Positions 1-10,626 of a DNA stretch of 64,000 nt are shown here, one piece after another. The DNA comes from Crotalaria pallida (lineage: Eukaryota > Streptophyta > Magnoliopsida > Fabales > Fabaceae). The notes under the pieces were generated by a model. That model saw only the letters and a program-made list of their open reading frames with translations. It did no database searches and was not told where the DNA came from. Within the stretch, counting starts at the first letter, position 1; every line of letters begins with the position of its first letter. The stretch spans positions 51,529,001 through 51,593,000 of the forward strand of contig CM075654.1 in NCBI GenBank assembly GCA_037953625.1, written 5' to 3'. The translations under genes and the position numbers were made by a program.

Positions 1-161
1 TCATTGTTCGAGGAGCTAGAAATAGGATTAGTGTAGAGAATGGTGGAAGCTAAACTGCAAACCTGTTTAAATGACGGAGTAGGAGTATGAGGACACGGAG
101 ATAGACATCATGTGCGGCTATGGTTAGGGTAAAATGTATATGTACTAGTACTAGTTTTGTG

Positions 162-201
162 CCCGTGCAATGCACGGGTTGTACGAATATAGTACTACTA
201 G
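162..201 (+). mobile_element. Helitron-like 3' terminus
   Basis: A perfect hairpin (cccgtgc-aat-gcacggg, 162-178) is followed about 20 bases later by CTAG (198-201) and then T. Plant Helitrons typically end with a GC-rich hairpin followed by CTRR and insert before T. The same hairpin plus CTAG occurs at 8055-8085. The 5' end of this element is not in view or not recognisable, so only the terminus is called. Confidence 0.5.
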
Positions 202-205
202 TTTT

Positions 206-1205
206 TGACTTGTGCACTGCACGGGACATTTGTTTGTTTGCTTGTTATTAGCTAATTATTATTGGATAGATAATAATTGTAAATCATTATGGGTTTTCAA
301 ATTGAATTAATATTAAATAATTTGTAAACAAAAAATTATTCGATGAAATTCAAATGATCACATTCGTAAAAACATACTATTATTATTATTATTATTATTT
401 TTTATTATTATTATTATCTGTTTTGCATTCAATCTATATCCCTTTCGTGTGAAAATCTTTTTTCATTGAAACTAAAAAGAACACTTGCGATAATTATACA
501 AACAATTAAAAAGTAAAAGCTATAAAATGTGTACATACATTATGTCTTCTTAGAAATTCTACTCTCAATTAAAAATTGCATAAACATTATACTCATTAAT
601 TATTAGGTCCCCTTCATGTACGTGGTTCTCTATGTAACACGTGGAACTTGCCCGTGCATTATAGTTCCAATGAACAACAACCCTTAAATCATGATTAAGA
701 TATCGTCCCATAAATTATGATTAAGATATCGCCCCGTGCAATGGCATGAATACTGGGTTTAATTTATTCTTATAATAATCTTATGTGTTAGCCAAATAAA
801 ACTAATAATTGAAAATTGAAAAACATGGGAAATAATGAAAAGAATGAGAGAATGGACCTTGCCTGGGTGGTAACTACGATACATGACAGTAGTGGTAAAG
901 GAGATCGAGTGTTTCAAGGAGATGTCATTGATCAATGATGAATGTGGGGAAAGGAATGTTTAGGGAAAGTAGGTTTTGGATAAGATGGAGAATTGTAAAT
1001 AGAGATGAAGATGATAAATGAGTGATGATTAAAATAGGAGAATAACTGTTGATGATGTAGTTTTTTTATTGGAACAGTTACACTTACACAAAGTAGTGCC
1101 TTGTGGATGCCTTCTTTGAGTAGGAAATGCCAACTTTGAATGAGAATGCAGGATTTCAAATTGGGTGAAGGAGAGAGCAGCATTCGGACACCTAATATAG
1201 GAAAG
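206..1205. other. AT-rich intergenic DNA with a (TTA)n microsatellite
   Basis: No gene recognised. A TTA/ATT microsatellite runs from about 377 to 417. Partial relatives of the Helitron hairpin (gcccgtgca near 650, ccccgtgcaatg near 731) suggest decayed Helitron copies. Open frames on the minus strand at 932-1183 show no recognisable domain. Confidence 0.5.
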
Positions 1206-1211
1206 ATTTAA

Positions 1212-1475
1212 CTAGTTTTTTTTCTTGGTACAATGGAAAACAAAAAGAAAACTAGAACCGCGGAAAGAAACTCCCATTGAATCAGCTAGAAGAAAAGTAT
1301 ATAACGCCGCAGGCGGAGCATCAAATACCAGAAAATCACAATTCATGGTTGATCCATGCTTAGCCATCATGTCCGCACAATGATTCCCTTCCCTTAAAGT
1401 GTGCACTAACTAAACCTACCAATCCATCTTTAGCATATCTTGAATACAAGCAACTGGAGAGGCATACACACGAAA
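1212..1475 (-). pseudogene. RNase H-like (RVT_3-type) fragment, degenerate
   Basis: Reading the minus strand from about 1475 gives an RNase H C-terminal region. The signature HTLREGNHCAD-MMAKHGS is followed by DAPPAALYTFLLADSMGVSF, which matches the end of the plant RVT_3 RNase H domain found in LINE-type retrotransposons and related orphan genes. Just upstream, IQDMLKMDW is in the same frame but two stop codons (in the W-V-L stretch around 1405-1420) interrupt it. A short T-run on + (about 1216-1223) would be the poly(A) end of a minus-strand LINE copy. It is a truncated, non-functional remnant; the family call is from motif memory. Confidence 0.6.
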
Positions 1476-2986
1476 TCTATAATATTTAACTAGTTTATAA
1501 TTTAGTTTGAATTTTCACATTTACCGATTGAGTATCAGTCATGAGTCTCATCGAATACTATAATCAGTGGTGGTGGTGGAAATGAGCCAAATTATTTGTG
1601 CATTATTTGATTTTCACAGATTAAAAGTTCAATTAAAATTTAGGTGCTTCACTATGAGTTTAATTTTTATGTATTGATATTGTAAAGTTACAGAATTGAT
1701 ATATTTCCCTTGTTTGTAATTATATGACTCATTTCAAACAATTACCAAGTGCTTGACACGTGACATGGTTAACTGTCATTTATTTTATCAACTTTTACTG
1801 TGAGAGCTTCATTTCGTGAGGGGCTCTTTAGATTTAATATTGGGGTTCGAAAATTTAATATAGTGATTTATATATAATTTGCCAACTTTAATTTGGTCAA
1901 TATTCATACTCAGATACCAATCGGAGCAATAAATAGTAAATAAAAATGATGTATATATATTTATTTATTTGTACCATTACAAAGGGTGCCAAGTCAATGA
2001 TACGTACCACTTCACTTTTAAAAACAACATAACATATTCATTTCAAAAAGTGACAAGTTAGTGTAGTGAACCAATTTACTGTTGAAACGACATACCACTT
2101 GTGATTTATTTTATTAATTTTAAAATTATAAAATTTATTATAGTATAATATATATATAATCTTTAATTTAATAATATTCAGGAAACAATGTATCATTTCC
2201 TTGAACTTTCACCGAATTAGATTCATTGGTTGAAACTTCAAACAATGTATCATTTCAATTGAATTTTTGCAACTTAAACTTACAAAACCGAATTATGTAG
2301 CAAAACATTGCACCCCTATATCTAATCGAATTATAGACTAAAACATTGCACTGTAACTTCAGTTTTTTTTTAATTTTAAATATTATGAAAACACGTTGCA
2401 CGTCTTATTGTTATTTATTTTCTTAACTTTTTTTTTGGTGAAAGCTCTGGTCCGTGGAGAGCTCTCTGATTTCAAGGTTTGGATTCAAAAATATAATAGA
2501 GTTTGACTATACATAATGTCTTAGATTGTTAAAATACATTAGTATTATTATGAAAGGTTGTTTCCGAATTTTTTTTCGGGTGCATTAGTATTATTTCGGA
2601 ATTTATTTTTTAATAATTTATTTAATAACCCTGTTGTGAAGTTGTGTTAATTCATACGACATAACTCTTCAACACTGTATTATTCTTAACAGGTGCATTA
2701 GTATTGTTTCATAATTAATTTTTTAAAAATATATTTAGAAACACTATTGTGAAAGAGTCTTAGTCCAAAAGACCTATCTTCATAAGACATATCATTTCAT
2801 GATTTTTTTATAATTTTTATAAAACAATTGTGAAATGGTGTTAGTCATAAGACATATATTTTCATGATCTATAGGAAAGTAAGTGTGTTGTTCCTTTCAA
2901 AAAAAAAAGATGAAATGTAATATAGCAAAACATTGCACCCTTACACAATGTGCGATACAGTGCACTCATTCACACTACAGTAACTT
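1476..2986. other. AT-rich intergenic DNA, no gene seen
   Basis: About 1.5 kb with very low GC, short A/T runs and no convincing open frame or splice-flanked exon. Repeated phrases such as gcaaaacattgcaccc (about 2301 and 2924) and gtgcattagtatt (about 2580 and 2693) suggest decayed repeats. I see no element boundaries. Confidence 0.45.
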
Positions 2987-2992
2987 AACCTC

Positions 2993-3000
2993 TATAAATA
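2993..3000 (+). promoter_or_regulatory. TATA box of B3-A
   Basis: TATAAATA lies 71 bases upstream of the ATG at 3071. That is a normal spacing for a plant core promoter with a short leader, and it supports the chosen start of B3-A. No other core element is distinguishable in the AT-rich background. Confidence 0.5.
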
Positions 3001-3070
3001 GTTACGGAAATAACAAAATATCTACTTTAACTTTTACTACGAAACTAATTCTTTTATTTTAACCAGCAAA

Positions 3071-3567
3071 ATGGCATTGGCGACAAATGTATTTGATATG
3101 AATGTTCTTTACAGTTTTAAAATTACTAATATTGAATCAGAGGTTATTTTAACACTGACAATTTCATTTGTATTTTCATTTTATTTTACTTGATTAATAA
3201 CAAAACTTTTTTGTATCTACAGTTCACTGTTCCAATACCTCATGACTTCATTGAAAAGTTTCATGATGACCTTGGTCAATTGTGGACCATACATACCATA
3301 TGTGGTCGAAGATGGCGGATGAAAACTTGGCATTTCCGCACATATACTCGTTCAGGTTTCGTTGCAGCAGGATCGATCATCTATGGATGGGACTATTTTA
3401 GGAAAGCAATGAAGTTAAAGCACAGACAAGTGATTACATTGAAGTACGTAGGTTTTTCAACATTCAGGGTAGATGTTGTTGACCCAGATTTGGAAACGAC
3501 ATTTGTTAGAGGAAATTTTGAAGAAGAGAAATGTTGCATAGAAAGTTCTTCAGATAATTTTTCTTAA
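3071..3567 (+). CDS. B3-domain protein B3-A (REM-like), two exons
   Basis: Predicted exons are 3071-3142 and 3223-3567, giving 138 residues. The first exon starts MALATNVFDM and ends at GAG before GT. The intron ends in ctacAG before the codons for FTVPIPHDFIEKF. Both junctions are phase 0. The second exon carries a B3 fold pattern: FTVPIPHDFIEKF strand and helix, WTIHTICGRRWRMK, then GWDYFRKAMKLKHRQVITLKYVGFSTFRVDVVD, the usual 'GW..F.....L..GD...F.Y.G...F.V.I.D' region. B3 domains bind DNA; a role as a nuclear transcriptional regulator is inference. It is a short single-B3 protein, compact compared with typical REM proteins. It shares the Met-Ala-Leu start and two-exon layout with B3-B 2 kb downstream, suggesting tandem duplication. 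A TATA box sits at 2993. The donor choice is the least certain point. Confidence 0.65.
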
Positions 3568-4025
3568 AGTTCAATTTCTGTGTACACCTTTCCATATTTC
3601 ACAACATGAATAACCTCTTATCTTCTTCTCTGCTCAGCCTTTTTTACTGTTTTTTTTCCCTTTCTTCTCTAGTAATTTTTTTTATCCATCCTCTTGTATC
3701 AATATGTTTTTGTTTCACGCCGGTATGAATGGTAACTATAACAGATGGCAATGACCCTTGTTTTCTACTCCACCGTGCTTCCCCCGTGCACCACCGCCAG
3801 CGCACACCGCCACCGCTTGTTGATTGTAATGGTTCTAATCATACTAGTCATTGGGAGTATAAGTCACTAGTAATTTTTATTTATTTTAATTAATGTTTGA
3901 TGATTAGTATATAATATATTTTTTTTCACTGAGTAAACCTACCGTTTATAACACCTTTGTGCTTCCGGCCCAAACTCCCATAAATGAGCAACGCAATGGC
4001 GGCTTCATTAATTAGTGTTTTACTA
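3568..4025. other. 3' flank of B3-A, intergenic
   Basis: T-rich sequence follows the stop codon and presumably holds the 3' UTR and poly(A) site. A short GC-richer patch (3770-3820, caccgccagcgcacaccgcc) has no reading frame I can assign. Nothing else is recognised. Confidence 0.4.
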
Positions 4026-4364
4026 CTTCCTCCGGTCTTTATTATAGGGCATACTAATCGGAATTACACATACCAATTAAAGGGTTGGTTTTATGAATTT
4101 TATGACAATAAGTTGTAACATTACAATTTTAACTCCTCAATTTTTTTTGGAAAATTCGCACTCATTAATGAACAACAAAAACACATAGATAATCAAAGCA
4201 TTTAATAAGGGCAAAAGAGATAAAAATCAATAAATAATGCAAAAAAAATATAAGTGACTTATAATTAGGACAAAGAAAACTTTATAGCATGTGCCCTATA
4301 TATAGCATGTGCCCTATATATAGCATGTGTCCTAAAAATATGATTGACACCGGACTGATTAATA
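4026..4364. mobile_element. Stowaway-like MITE, degenerate right end
   Basis: It starts CTTCCTCCGGTC after TA and contains the inverted pair tatagggcatac / gtgccctatata. The right end (about 4345-4364) is eroded, so the terminal inverted repeat is only recognisable on the left. The internal phrase tatagcatgtgccc is repeated two to three times near 4290-4330. Confidence 0.45.
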
Positions 4365-4639
4365 CTCCCTCTATTCCTATTTACAGGGCATACTTAACCA
4401 TATCACACGGACCAATGAGGGTAGTTACGTTTCTTGAAACCTTAAAAAAGTAATTGAACATGACAATCTTACCCTCTTGACTTGCATTGGAAATTTCACA
4501 TTGTATTACTTCACAGTAATGGGCAAAGGGAAATTAAGAGAAAACGGTAATCAATGTCTCCTAGCAAATACAGAGGGACTTATAAATAGCACAAAAGAAA
4601 TCCTTCTACAATGTGACTTATAAATAGGTCCGGAGGGAG
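4365..4639. mobile_element. Stowaway-like MITE with TA duplication
   Basis: It is bounded by TA on both sides (4363-4364 and 4640-4641). The left end CTCCCTCTATTCCTATTTA pairs with the right end TAAATAGGTCCGGAGGGAG. Non-coding and about 275 bp. Terminal CTCCCTCC and TA target sites are typical of Tc1/mariner-derived Stowaway MITEs. Confidence 0.7.
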
Positions 4640-4717
4640 TATATGTATGGCTAGTTGGCTATTAGTAATACGCTAAGCATCTGCGCGGAGAAGCAAAAAC
4701 ATTTATTTAAAACATTA

Positions 4718-4991
4718 CTCCATCTGGTTCTAATTTTTAGACCATTTTGGGGTTTTACACTCTCACAAAGCATAATAGATAAATTTGTTAGTTGCATTGG
4801 AAATGTCAAAATTTGATATACTTTGGTCAAAACTACCCGTATAATTATGATTGAAACTCTAAAAAGTGTGGACTATATAGGGGTGTTAGTGTAAAGAAAT
4901 AATTAAATACTATTGAAAATTGAAAACGGGTCATATAAATAGGTACAAATACTAAAACCCAAAGGGGTATTATAAATACGACCGGAGGGAG
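4718..4991. mobile_element. Stowaway-like MITE
   Basis: TA-flanked element of about 274 bp. The left end CTCCATCTGGTTC pairs with the right end GACCGGAGGGAG. The interior is AT-rich and has no reading frame. It is one of four such elements in a row between B3-A and B3-B. Confidence 0.65.
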
Positions 4992-5003
4992 TAATAAATG
5001 TTA

Positions 5004-5266
5004 CTCCATTCAGGTCCTAAATATAAGCACCTTTTGACCAGGGGCTCTCCCTTTCAAAAGGAGATGAAAGCTACAATTATATGGAATGCATTTTCAAAAG
5101 GACCCCTATAATTATTATTGGGCATGTAAAAAGTTTAAAGTAAATACGGGTATTTGTGGAAAAACCATTAGTATTTAATGCCTTTGAAAATTAGAAATGG
5201 GCCTTATATTATCGACTTAAAAATAATGAAACCTTGAAATGGTGCTTAATTTTGTACCGGAGAGAG
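5004..5266. mobile_element. Stowaway-like MITE
   Basis: TA-flanked, about 263 bp. The left end CTCCATTCAGGTCC with tataagcacc pairs with the right end ggtgctta...ACCGGAGAGAG. It lies about 260 bp upstream of the B3-B start and could be part of that gene's promoter region; that is inference. Confidence 0.65.
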
Positions 5267-5429
5267 TACTTAGTTATGTGTAATTATTCCAAAAGAAATT
5301 GAACAGATACAATGCATTTTGCTTCTGCCACCGAAACGTTATATCCATCCTCGTAAATGTTAGTAACATTAATTACGCACCTGCTAATTGATGCTTCGTA
5401 TTGTGTACAATGAAGTGCAGTGGCATACA

Positions 5430-5437
5430 TATATATA
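5430..5437 (+). promoter_or_regulatory. Possible TATA box of B3-B
   Basis: TATATATA lies about 92 bases upstream of the ATG at 5529. The local sequence is generally TA-rich, so this is only suggestive. Confidence 0.35.
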
Positions 5438-5528
5438 CATACATACGACATCACCTCCGTTCACCTATTCCAGTTTATTAGGCAAATACCGTAAAAGTTT
5501 ATTACTTTTCGGTGATACAGATACATAC

Positions 5529-5968
5529 ATGGCTCTCCAGCAATACGTAGACTACGATCCAATGTTTAACTACCAAGCACAGGTATAAATACACTTTCAT
5601 CGCATCTTCATATAATTTCGTTAACCCACAAATTACCTTTTACGTTTTTTTACATGTATGAAGTATGTGTGTTATTTAAATTTTTTTCCCAATCGTACCT
5701 AGCCGTGAGGAAGTATTTTACGCAGCGGTTTGGCCATGAAATAGGGGGTCACTGGGTTGTCCGGTGTCCTGACGGGGAAGTTGTGCGACTATTATATGAG
5801 ATACGCGAATTTGATGAAGGTTATGTTGGGGGTCCTGTATGGGAAGATCTGCGTCTTCGGTTTGGCATTGGAGATGGGGACATAGTTGATTTTTACTATT
5901 TAGGGAACCAAAGGTTTACATTTACATTGAACCTGTGGGATGAGAATTATTATCCATCTCTTACTTAA
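5529..5968 (+). CDS. B3-domain protein B3-B (REM-like), two exons, splice acceptor uncertain
   Basis: Exon 1 is 5529-5582 (MALQQYVDYD... ending CAG before GTATAA, phase 0). The last exon ends with the stop at 5966-5968. The coding frame reads AVRKYFTQRFGHEIGGHWVVRC, then PDGEVVRLLYEI, then WEDLRLRFGIGDGDIVDFYY and F.L.LWDE, a recognisable B3 pattern ending in the 'GD.V.F.Y.G...F...L' strands. The best-looking acceptor (pyrimidine tract and tacctAG, exon from 5703) is out of phase with exon 1. An in-phase acceptor exists at 5726 (tacgcAG) but would remove the first B3 strand. Either the gene uses the shorter form or it carries a frame defect. It is similar in layout to B3-A, so probably a tandem copy. 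DNA binding is a family property; the target is unknown. Confidence 0.5.
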
Positions 5969-6939
5969 GATGATATTAATGATTATTTTGATATCAACTT
6001 TGTTATCTACCATGAATATGTACCGAAATGGTTTTCATTAAACATAACATTTTCAATTTTGTTTTTTTCCCAAAACTTATTTCCCAAAGTTGTCAATTTT
6101 TCTTATATTCTAAAAAATGAAATGCACTCAACTAATTTTATTAATACCCATGAAAATTTTTTTTTGGTTTCTTAAAAAGATACCGAAATGTGCAAAATGT
6201 AAACCCGTTACGTAAATACAAATTTCTAAATAGCTCTTGGTTCCTCTCATCAACTATATGCAATACTTACCCGTATTACACGAACTAATGAATTTGGTTG
6301 GTTTTATTGATAACTATATCCGTTGATTCTTGTAAGTATTATTTATATATAGTTTCTATTAAATGCCCCAATTTAATCCTAATTGAAAATTGTAATACTA
6401 AGTGTGTCCATTAATTAATGTATACTGGTTTAGAGATGAGAGAGATGATAAAAGTAAAACTAATGACGATTAGAACAAATGATTGAATGAAATATTAATG
6501 ACGATTCGAGACCGGAGGTAGTAAGTGTTAAGCACCAAAACTCATCCCTTATCTAATCGTCCCTAATTATCTTTCATTAGTAGTTTCCATCATTTAGACC
6601 TAAACAATGGCACACAAAATACTATATGGGGTTCTCATCACATGGGTCTTAGACTTGGTCATAATTTCAATAACAGCTACGAAAATGAAGAAGGACTTAA
6701 CAAAATCTACAATACGTAAAGGAAAACTCAAGTTTTTTTTTACTTTATCTTATTTATTTATGCTGCTAAAATCGTAGTAGCAATCCATTTATGTTGTTCT
6801 TTTATAGATATTAGTTTTGTGACCTCCTTGGGTTGGTGTTATCATCATCACTTTTCTGATTTTATAGGATGAATGCCATGAATGCCATAATCAGTTTTTA
6901 TTTTTTGGTTTGGATTCCATTATGAAAATATGTTGTGCA
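5969..6939. other. Intergenic, no gene seen
   Basis: AT-rich 3' flank of B3-B and unassigned sequence. A patch ending 'gagaccggaggtagta' (about 6508-6523) looks like the right end of a decayed Stowaway-like MITE whose left end I could not place. Confidence 0.4.
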
Positions 6940-7370
6940 CGCTAATGATGTCGCCCGGATTACACTCCGGAGCAAACACCTTGTAGATAGAGAAAGTGAG
7001 TATCGAACCACAGGGAGGATGGCTATTCCTATTTATCCTTTACTAATTAGCTTTGTTAAGCATATATACAAAAGATTGGATTTGTGTTTGTTGAGTGAAT
7101 GTGTACATTTGTGAAAACCTGCTTCTCTCTCTATATCTTATTCTCTCTTTTTTACAGATCTGAAAACCTATTTTATGAAGTGCAGACGACACATTTTCGC
7201 TCGAGCGAAAATCACTCGCTAAAGCGAAAATGCTTCAGTAACTCAGATGTTTGAAGGTCAGCCTCTCGCTCAAGCGAGAGTTACTCGCTCGAGCGAGCCT
7301 CCTGGGGCTGACAGCTGCTCCTTTTCTTCTTTTGCGTTTTTTCCTCTTTTGCGTAATAAAGTCCTTACGA
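6940..7370. mobile_element. LTR-type remnant with TCGCTCGAGCGA-type palindromes
   Basis: The segment has features of a retrotransposon leader: a 'gtgagtatcgaaccacaggg' phrase near 6996 of a kind common in plant LTR elements, followed by pyrimidine-rich sequence. Within 7195-7305 there are four copies of a Ser/Arg-codon-like palindrome, two perfect (tcgctcgagcga at about 7198 and 7287) and two with one or two mismatches (tcgctaaagcga, tcgctcaagcga). No matching second LTR, PBS or coding domain was found in the window, so the element class and ends are undetermined. Confidence 0.4.
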
Positions 7371-7499
7371 TAATAAGTTCAATATCATAAGAATATCATA
7401 AGTTCAATAAAGCTATTCCTTTATATACCAAGTGAGTTAGGATAATAAGTTATATTTCATAAGAATTTCAAACATGGAATATAACTAGAATTTTTATAT

Positions 7500-8013
7500 C
7501 ATGTAATCCAAAATTGGATGGTTGCTATGCAACATTCTCTTAAACCAATAAGAAATTGCTACTTATGCCATGTCATTATTTGAAGTAGTTAAAATTAGTT
7601 TTTTGCAGATTAGTCCAACATAAAAAGAAAATTAAAAATTAGCCTCTTGTACCTATAGACAAATTATAACTTTTAATTTTAAAAAATACTATTAAAACAA
7701 AATTAAAGTTGTTTGTCTTAGGATGAGGACTGCCCTTTCTTCTTCATAATCTTCAAGTTGCTGCAAAGGACTAAAATTAAATTGTCTATAAGTACAAAGG
7801 ACTATAGGTACAAAGGACTAAATTTTTAAAATTAAAAGTTTTAAATTGTCTATAGGTACAAAGGACTAAATTTTTAATTTAATTTTTACGTTGGACTAAA
7901 TTGCAAAAAAAAAACTAATTTTAACTATTTCAAATAATGGCATGCCATAGGTGGCAACTTTTTATTGGTTTAACAATCGGTTGCGTAGCAACCATCCAAT
8001 TTTAGATTGCATG
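7500..8013. mobile_element. Foldback-type inverted-repeat element
   Basis: The left arm from catgtaatccaaaattggat (7500) is the reverse complement, with scattered differences, of the right arm ending ...atccaattttagattgcatg (8013). The arms are long, on the order of 150-170 bases each, and include the shared phrase 'ttgtctataggtacaaagga' near the centre. There is no reading frame. It looks like a MITE or foldback element. The family is unclear because I could not define a target duplication. It lies just inside the Helitron-like end at 8085. Confidence 0.55.
7765..7875 (+). repeat. Short tandem repeat, 'taggtacaaaggacta' type
   Basis: Three to four imperfect copies of a unit containing tctataggtacaaaggactaa stand within about 110 bases in the centre of the foldback element. 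They probably arose by local slippage in that element. Confidence 0.5.
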
Positions 8014-8054
8014 TTAGTAACTCCCATATAAGTGTTCCAGGTACAAAATATTAA

Positions 8055-8085
8055 CCCGTGCATTGCACGGGAATAGTACGACTAG
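8055..8085 (+). mobile_element. Helitron-like 3' terminus
   Basis: The hairpin cccgtgc-att-gcacggg (8055-8071) is followed by aatagtacga and CTAG (8082-8085), then T. It is almost the same as the terminus at 162-201, so the two probably belong to one Helitron family. The 5' end is not identified; the foldback element at 7500-8013 may lie inside this Helitron. Confidence 0.55.
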
Positions 8086-8099
8086 TATCTATAAAAATG

Positions 8100-8346
8100 C
8101 TCCCTCCGGCTCGAATTATAAGCAAAACTAACTAATTTTATGCTTATTAAGGAGATTAGTTGATTGTAATTAATTTTCTCAAATTTATAAAAGAATAGAG
8201 GTATTTTAGGAAAGGTGCATTGAGAATGAAACAAAAATTAAATAAATTGGGAATGCAATAAAATTTAAGAAAATTGGTTAGTTTTGCTTTTATTTTAAAC
8301 CAAGAGAGATATGTTTTTTGTTGCTTATATTTCTAGCCGGAGGGAG
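8100..8346. mobile_element. Stowaway-like MITE
   Basis: The left end CTCCCTCCGGCTCGAATTATA and the right end TATATTTCTAGCCGGAGGGAG are inverted repeats. About 247 bp, non-coding. The right side is followed by TA; the left flank is TG, a mutated TA. The MITE at 10627-11204 belongs to the same subfamily. Confidence 0.65.
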
Positions 8347-8997
8347 TATAAAATACTACATACTTTCACTGCACGCTTTATCTGCTGTTCTGGAGACATC
8401 GGTACATTCGCTACTAGTATCAACGATCTGAACCGCCGAATACAACACGCCGAAGACAGCACACTTCGTCTGTTACTTTGTTGCCATAACTGTGTGTTGA
8501 GGAGAAGTGATCCCTCATTAACAGTAACATCTCACAAAGGTACGCTTTACAAACTCTCATCTAACGAAATTTATGGGAGAACATGATAACCAACACACAT
8601 GATAAAGTTAATACCTTCATCTTTGTTATTCACGATTTACTGGTTATACCATCTTCCCTTTATCGTTGTGGTTAATGGTTATATGTCGACACTATACCGA
8701 TTTCACAAACACATCAGGTAATTAATCTAACAAATTATTTTTGATATTCTGTGGTAAGTTACGGGTTCAGAATGTTGGAGTACTCACAAATTAGAAACAA
8801 AATAGTTGCCAAATAACATACCACGTGATTCTCTCGTATAGTTCACACTCAATAGTTTGAATATTGTATTTGTCATATTCTCCTTATATGTTTGTAAATC
8901 AATAGTAACGTAGGATATTCTTTTCTGTCTTTATATATCAGCAGCCGGATCAACATCTTGCTAACGTTTTTGTTGAATACGATGTAGGTTAACTGAA

Positions 8998-9999
8998 ATG
9001 GATGCGGATGGGTTCTTTATTTCTTGTTCTCCCGGGACCGTGAGTGTGACCTACAAAACTCTTGGTTCATTTTCAAATTTCAAGTCACACATTTGTGTGT
9101 TTATAGGACGTTTTAATTTGTTATGATGCAGAAGCGGGCGGTTTTGAATAAGGAAATGTCAGAATACGTTGGAAAGGAAAGATGCAAGACATGGGTATTG
9201 GTCGACCCGGAAGCGAACCACTTGGAAATACGGATTAGGTTGCTGGACGATGGGCAACATTTGTTAATCACGAGGGGGCTGATTGAAATTGTGCAATTCT
9301 ACAAAATTACAAAAAAGGTTCAGTTGTTTTTTGAAAAATTTGATGAGAGTCGCTTCCTGTTCAGGGTTTACAACGACAATGGCACGGAACTAACTTACCC
9401 CACTCCGCATCATCTAATCCGGTTGCCGAAATGCAGTTGCCAAAGATGCAACGTATCAGAATGTAAGACATAATTCCAGTAAACACACTATTTGACATTG
9501 AATACAACTGATATGTCTTTTTTATATATGTAATAAACACTTCGTCTGATGGATAACTAATATTTATTATTAAACAGATGTTGATTCCCAATTTGATTTT
9601 ATGATTTACAAGACCTTGTCAAAATACCAGTAAAAAAAAGGACTTTTGGTAATGTTGTTGCTGTATACTTATGTGCGTTATGATACTACGTCAATTTAAG
9701 TCCAACTTTTTTTCTGTTCAACTAATATAATGGTAAATTTATTCCAGCCACTACCAACGGACATTGTAGCACAAGCTTTTCCAAGTCAGAGGAAGTACTT
9801 TTACATTGAAGACGAAAATGAGGCGCAGATGGAATGCAAGTTGATCAAGGCTTCCAGGAACAAAAGAGAAGCTTACATTCCCAAAGGTTGGCGTGGTTTC
9901 TGTGTGTTGCACAACATGCAAGAGGGCTATAAATTTAAACTTGGTATCAAGAAAGCCACGCCTGGGGTTATATATTTCTTTGGTAAACACAAAATTTAA
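8998..9999 (+). CDS. B3-domain protein B3-C, two B3-like regions, four exons
   Basis: Predicted exons are 8998-9039, 9132-9462, 9578-9630 and 9748-9999. Exon 1 encodes MDADGFFISC... before GTGAGT. Exon 2 (331 nt) encodes a B3-like fold (KTWVLVDPEANHLEIRIRLL ... GLIEIVQFYKI ... LFFEKFDESRFLFRVYND) followed by a Cys cluster, CSCQRC. Exon 3 (53 nt) ends in the codons for KYQ. Exon 4 encodes a second B3 region beginning PLPTDIVAQAF and containing GWRGFCVLHNMQEGYKFKLGI. All phases fit (0, 1, 0). The exon 3 donor is CAG followed by TAAAAA, lacking GT, so splicing there may fail or shift by one base. The same exon lengths (331 and 53) occur in B3-E on the opposite strand, which strongly supports the structure. 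The stop at 9997-9999 follows a donor-like GGTAAA, and a further spliced exon near 10100 is possible. Function beyond DNA binding is unknown. Confidence 0.6.
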
Positions 10000-10229
10000 A
10001 TGGGTTTATACACGTGATCAACAATAAATGTAGACACACTACTTCAAGCCAGTTCAACTATTATAATACTTACGTCGAGATATCATTGATACATTTTCAG
10101 ATGCAAACTGAGGATTCAAGCATAACATCAACCGGTAGTATGGAAGTCGATAAGCGAACAGGTGTGCCTAAGCTCACAAATAACTTCATGGAATTTATCA
10201 TTTATCATTTATGATTATGATGATGTAAA

Positions 10230-10626
10230 CTGCATACTTAAATATTTTTTTATGTTGGTAACAAACATCAAACCTTTGTGACGGTTGAATATGGTAGACG
10301 CCTGGACTTCCCTTAGCAAATTATGGATATTAAGACTTTAGGTAATTTAATTATGAATGTTTGAACTGTTTATTCGCAGTAGTTAAATCGGCAAATTTTT
10401 AATATTAAAATTTCAACTCATGTGCTGTTGATGAAAATGAGACAGACACATTGGTTTGATATGTTGTGGTTTTAATCTTGGTTGAAACATTAGTAACGTA
10501 GTTACTGTTTATGTGTGGGCGTTAAACTAGGTAAATGACGCATATCGTTAAGATTCTTATCCCTTTTAACTTGGGTGACCTGGATTTTTTATCCGCCATG
10601 TAAAAATTAATTTCGCTTTTAACTTA
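10230..10626. other. 3' flank of B3-C
   Basis: A short open stretch at 10101-10214 (MQTEDSSITSTGSMEVDK...) follows a good acceptor (catttttcAG-like) and could be an alternative last exon of B3-C, but its phase does not join the donor at the end of exon 4 without an early stop. The rest is AT-rich with nothing recognised. Confidence 0.35.

Noticed and set aside
932..1183. 83-codon minus-strand frame
   Set aside because: Low-complexity His/Ser/Phe-rich composition from AT-rich DNA; no family resemblance.
8311..8586. 91-codon open frame before B3-C
   Set aside because: It begins inside the right end of a MITE and matches no family; could be leader sequence of B3-C, but nothing supports translation.
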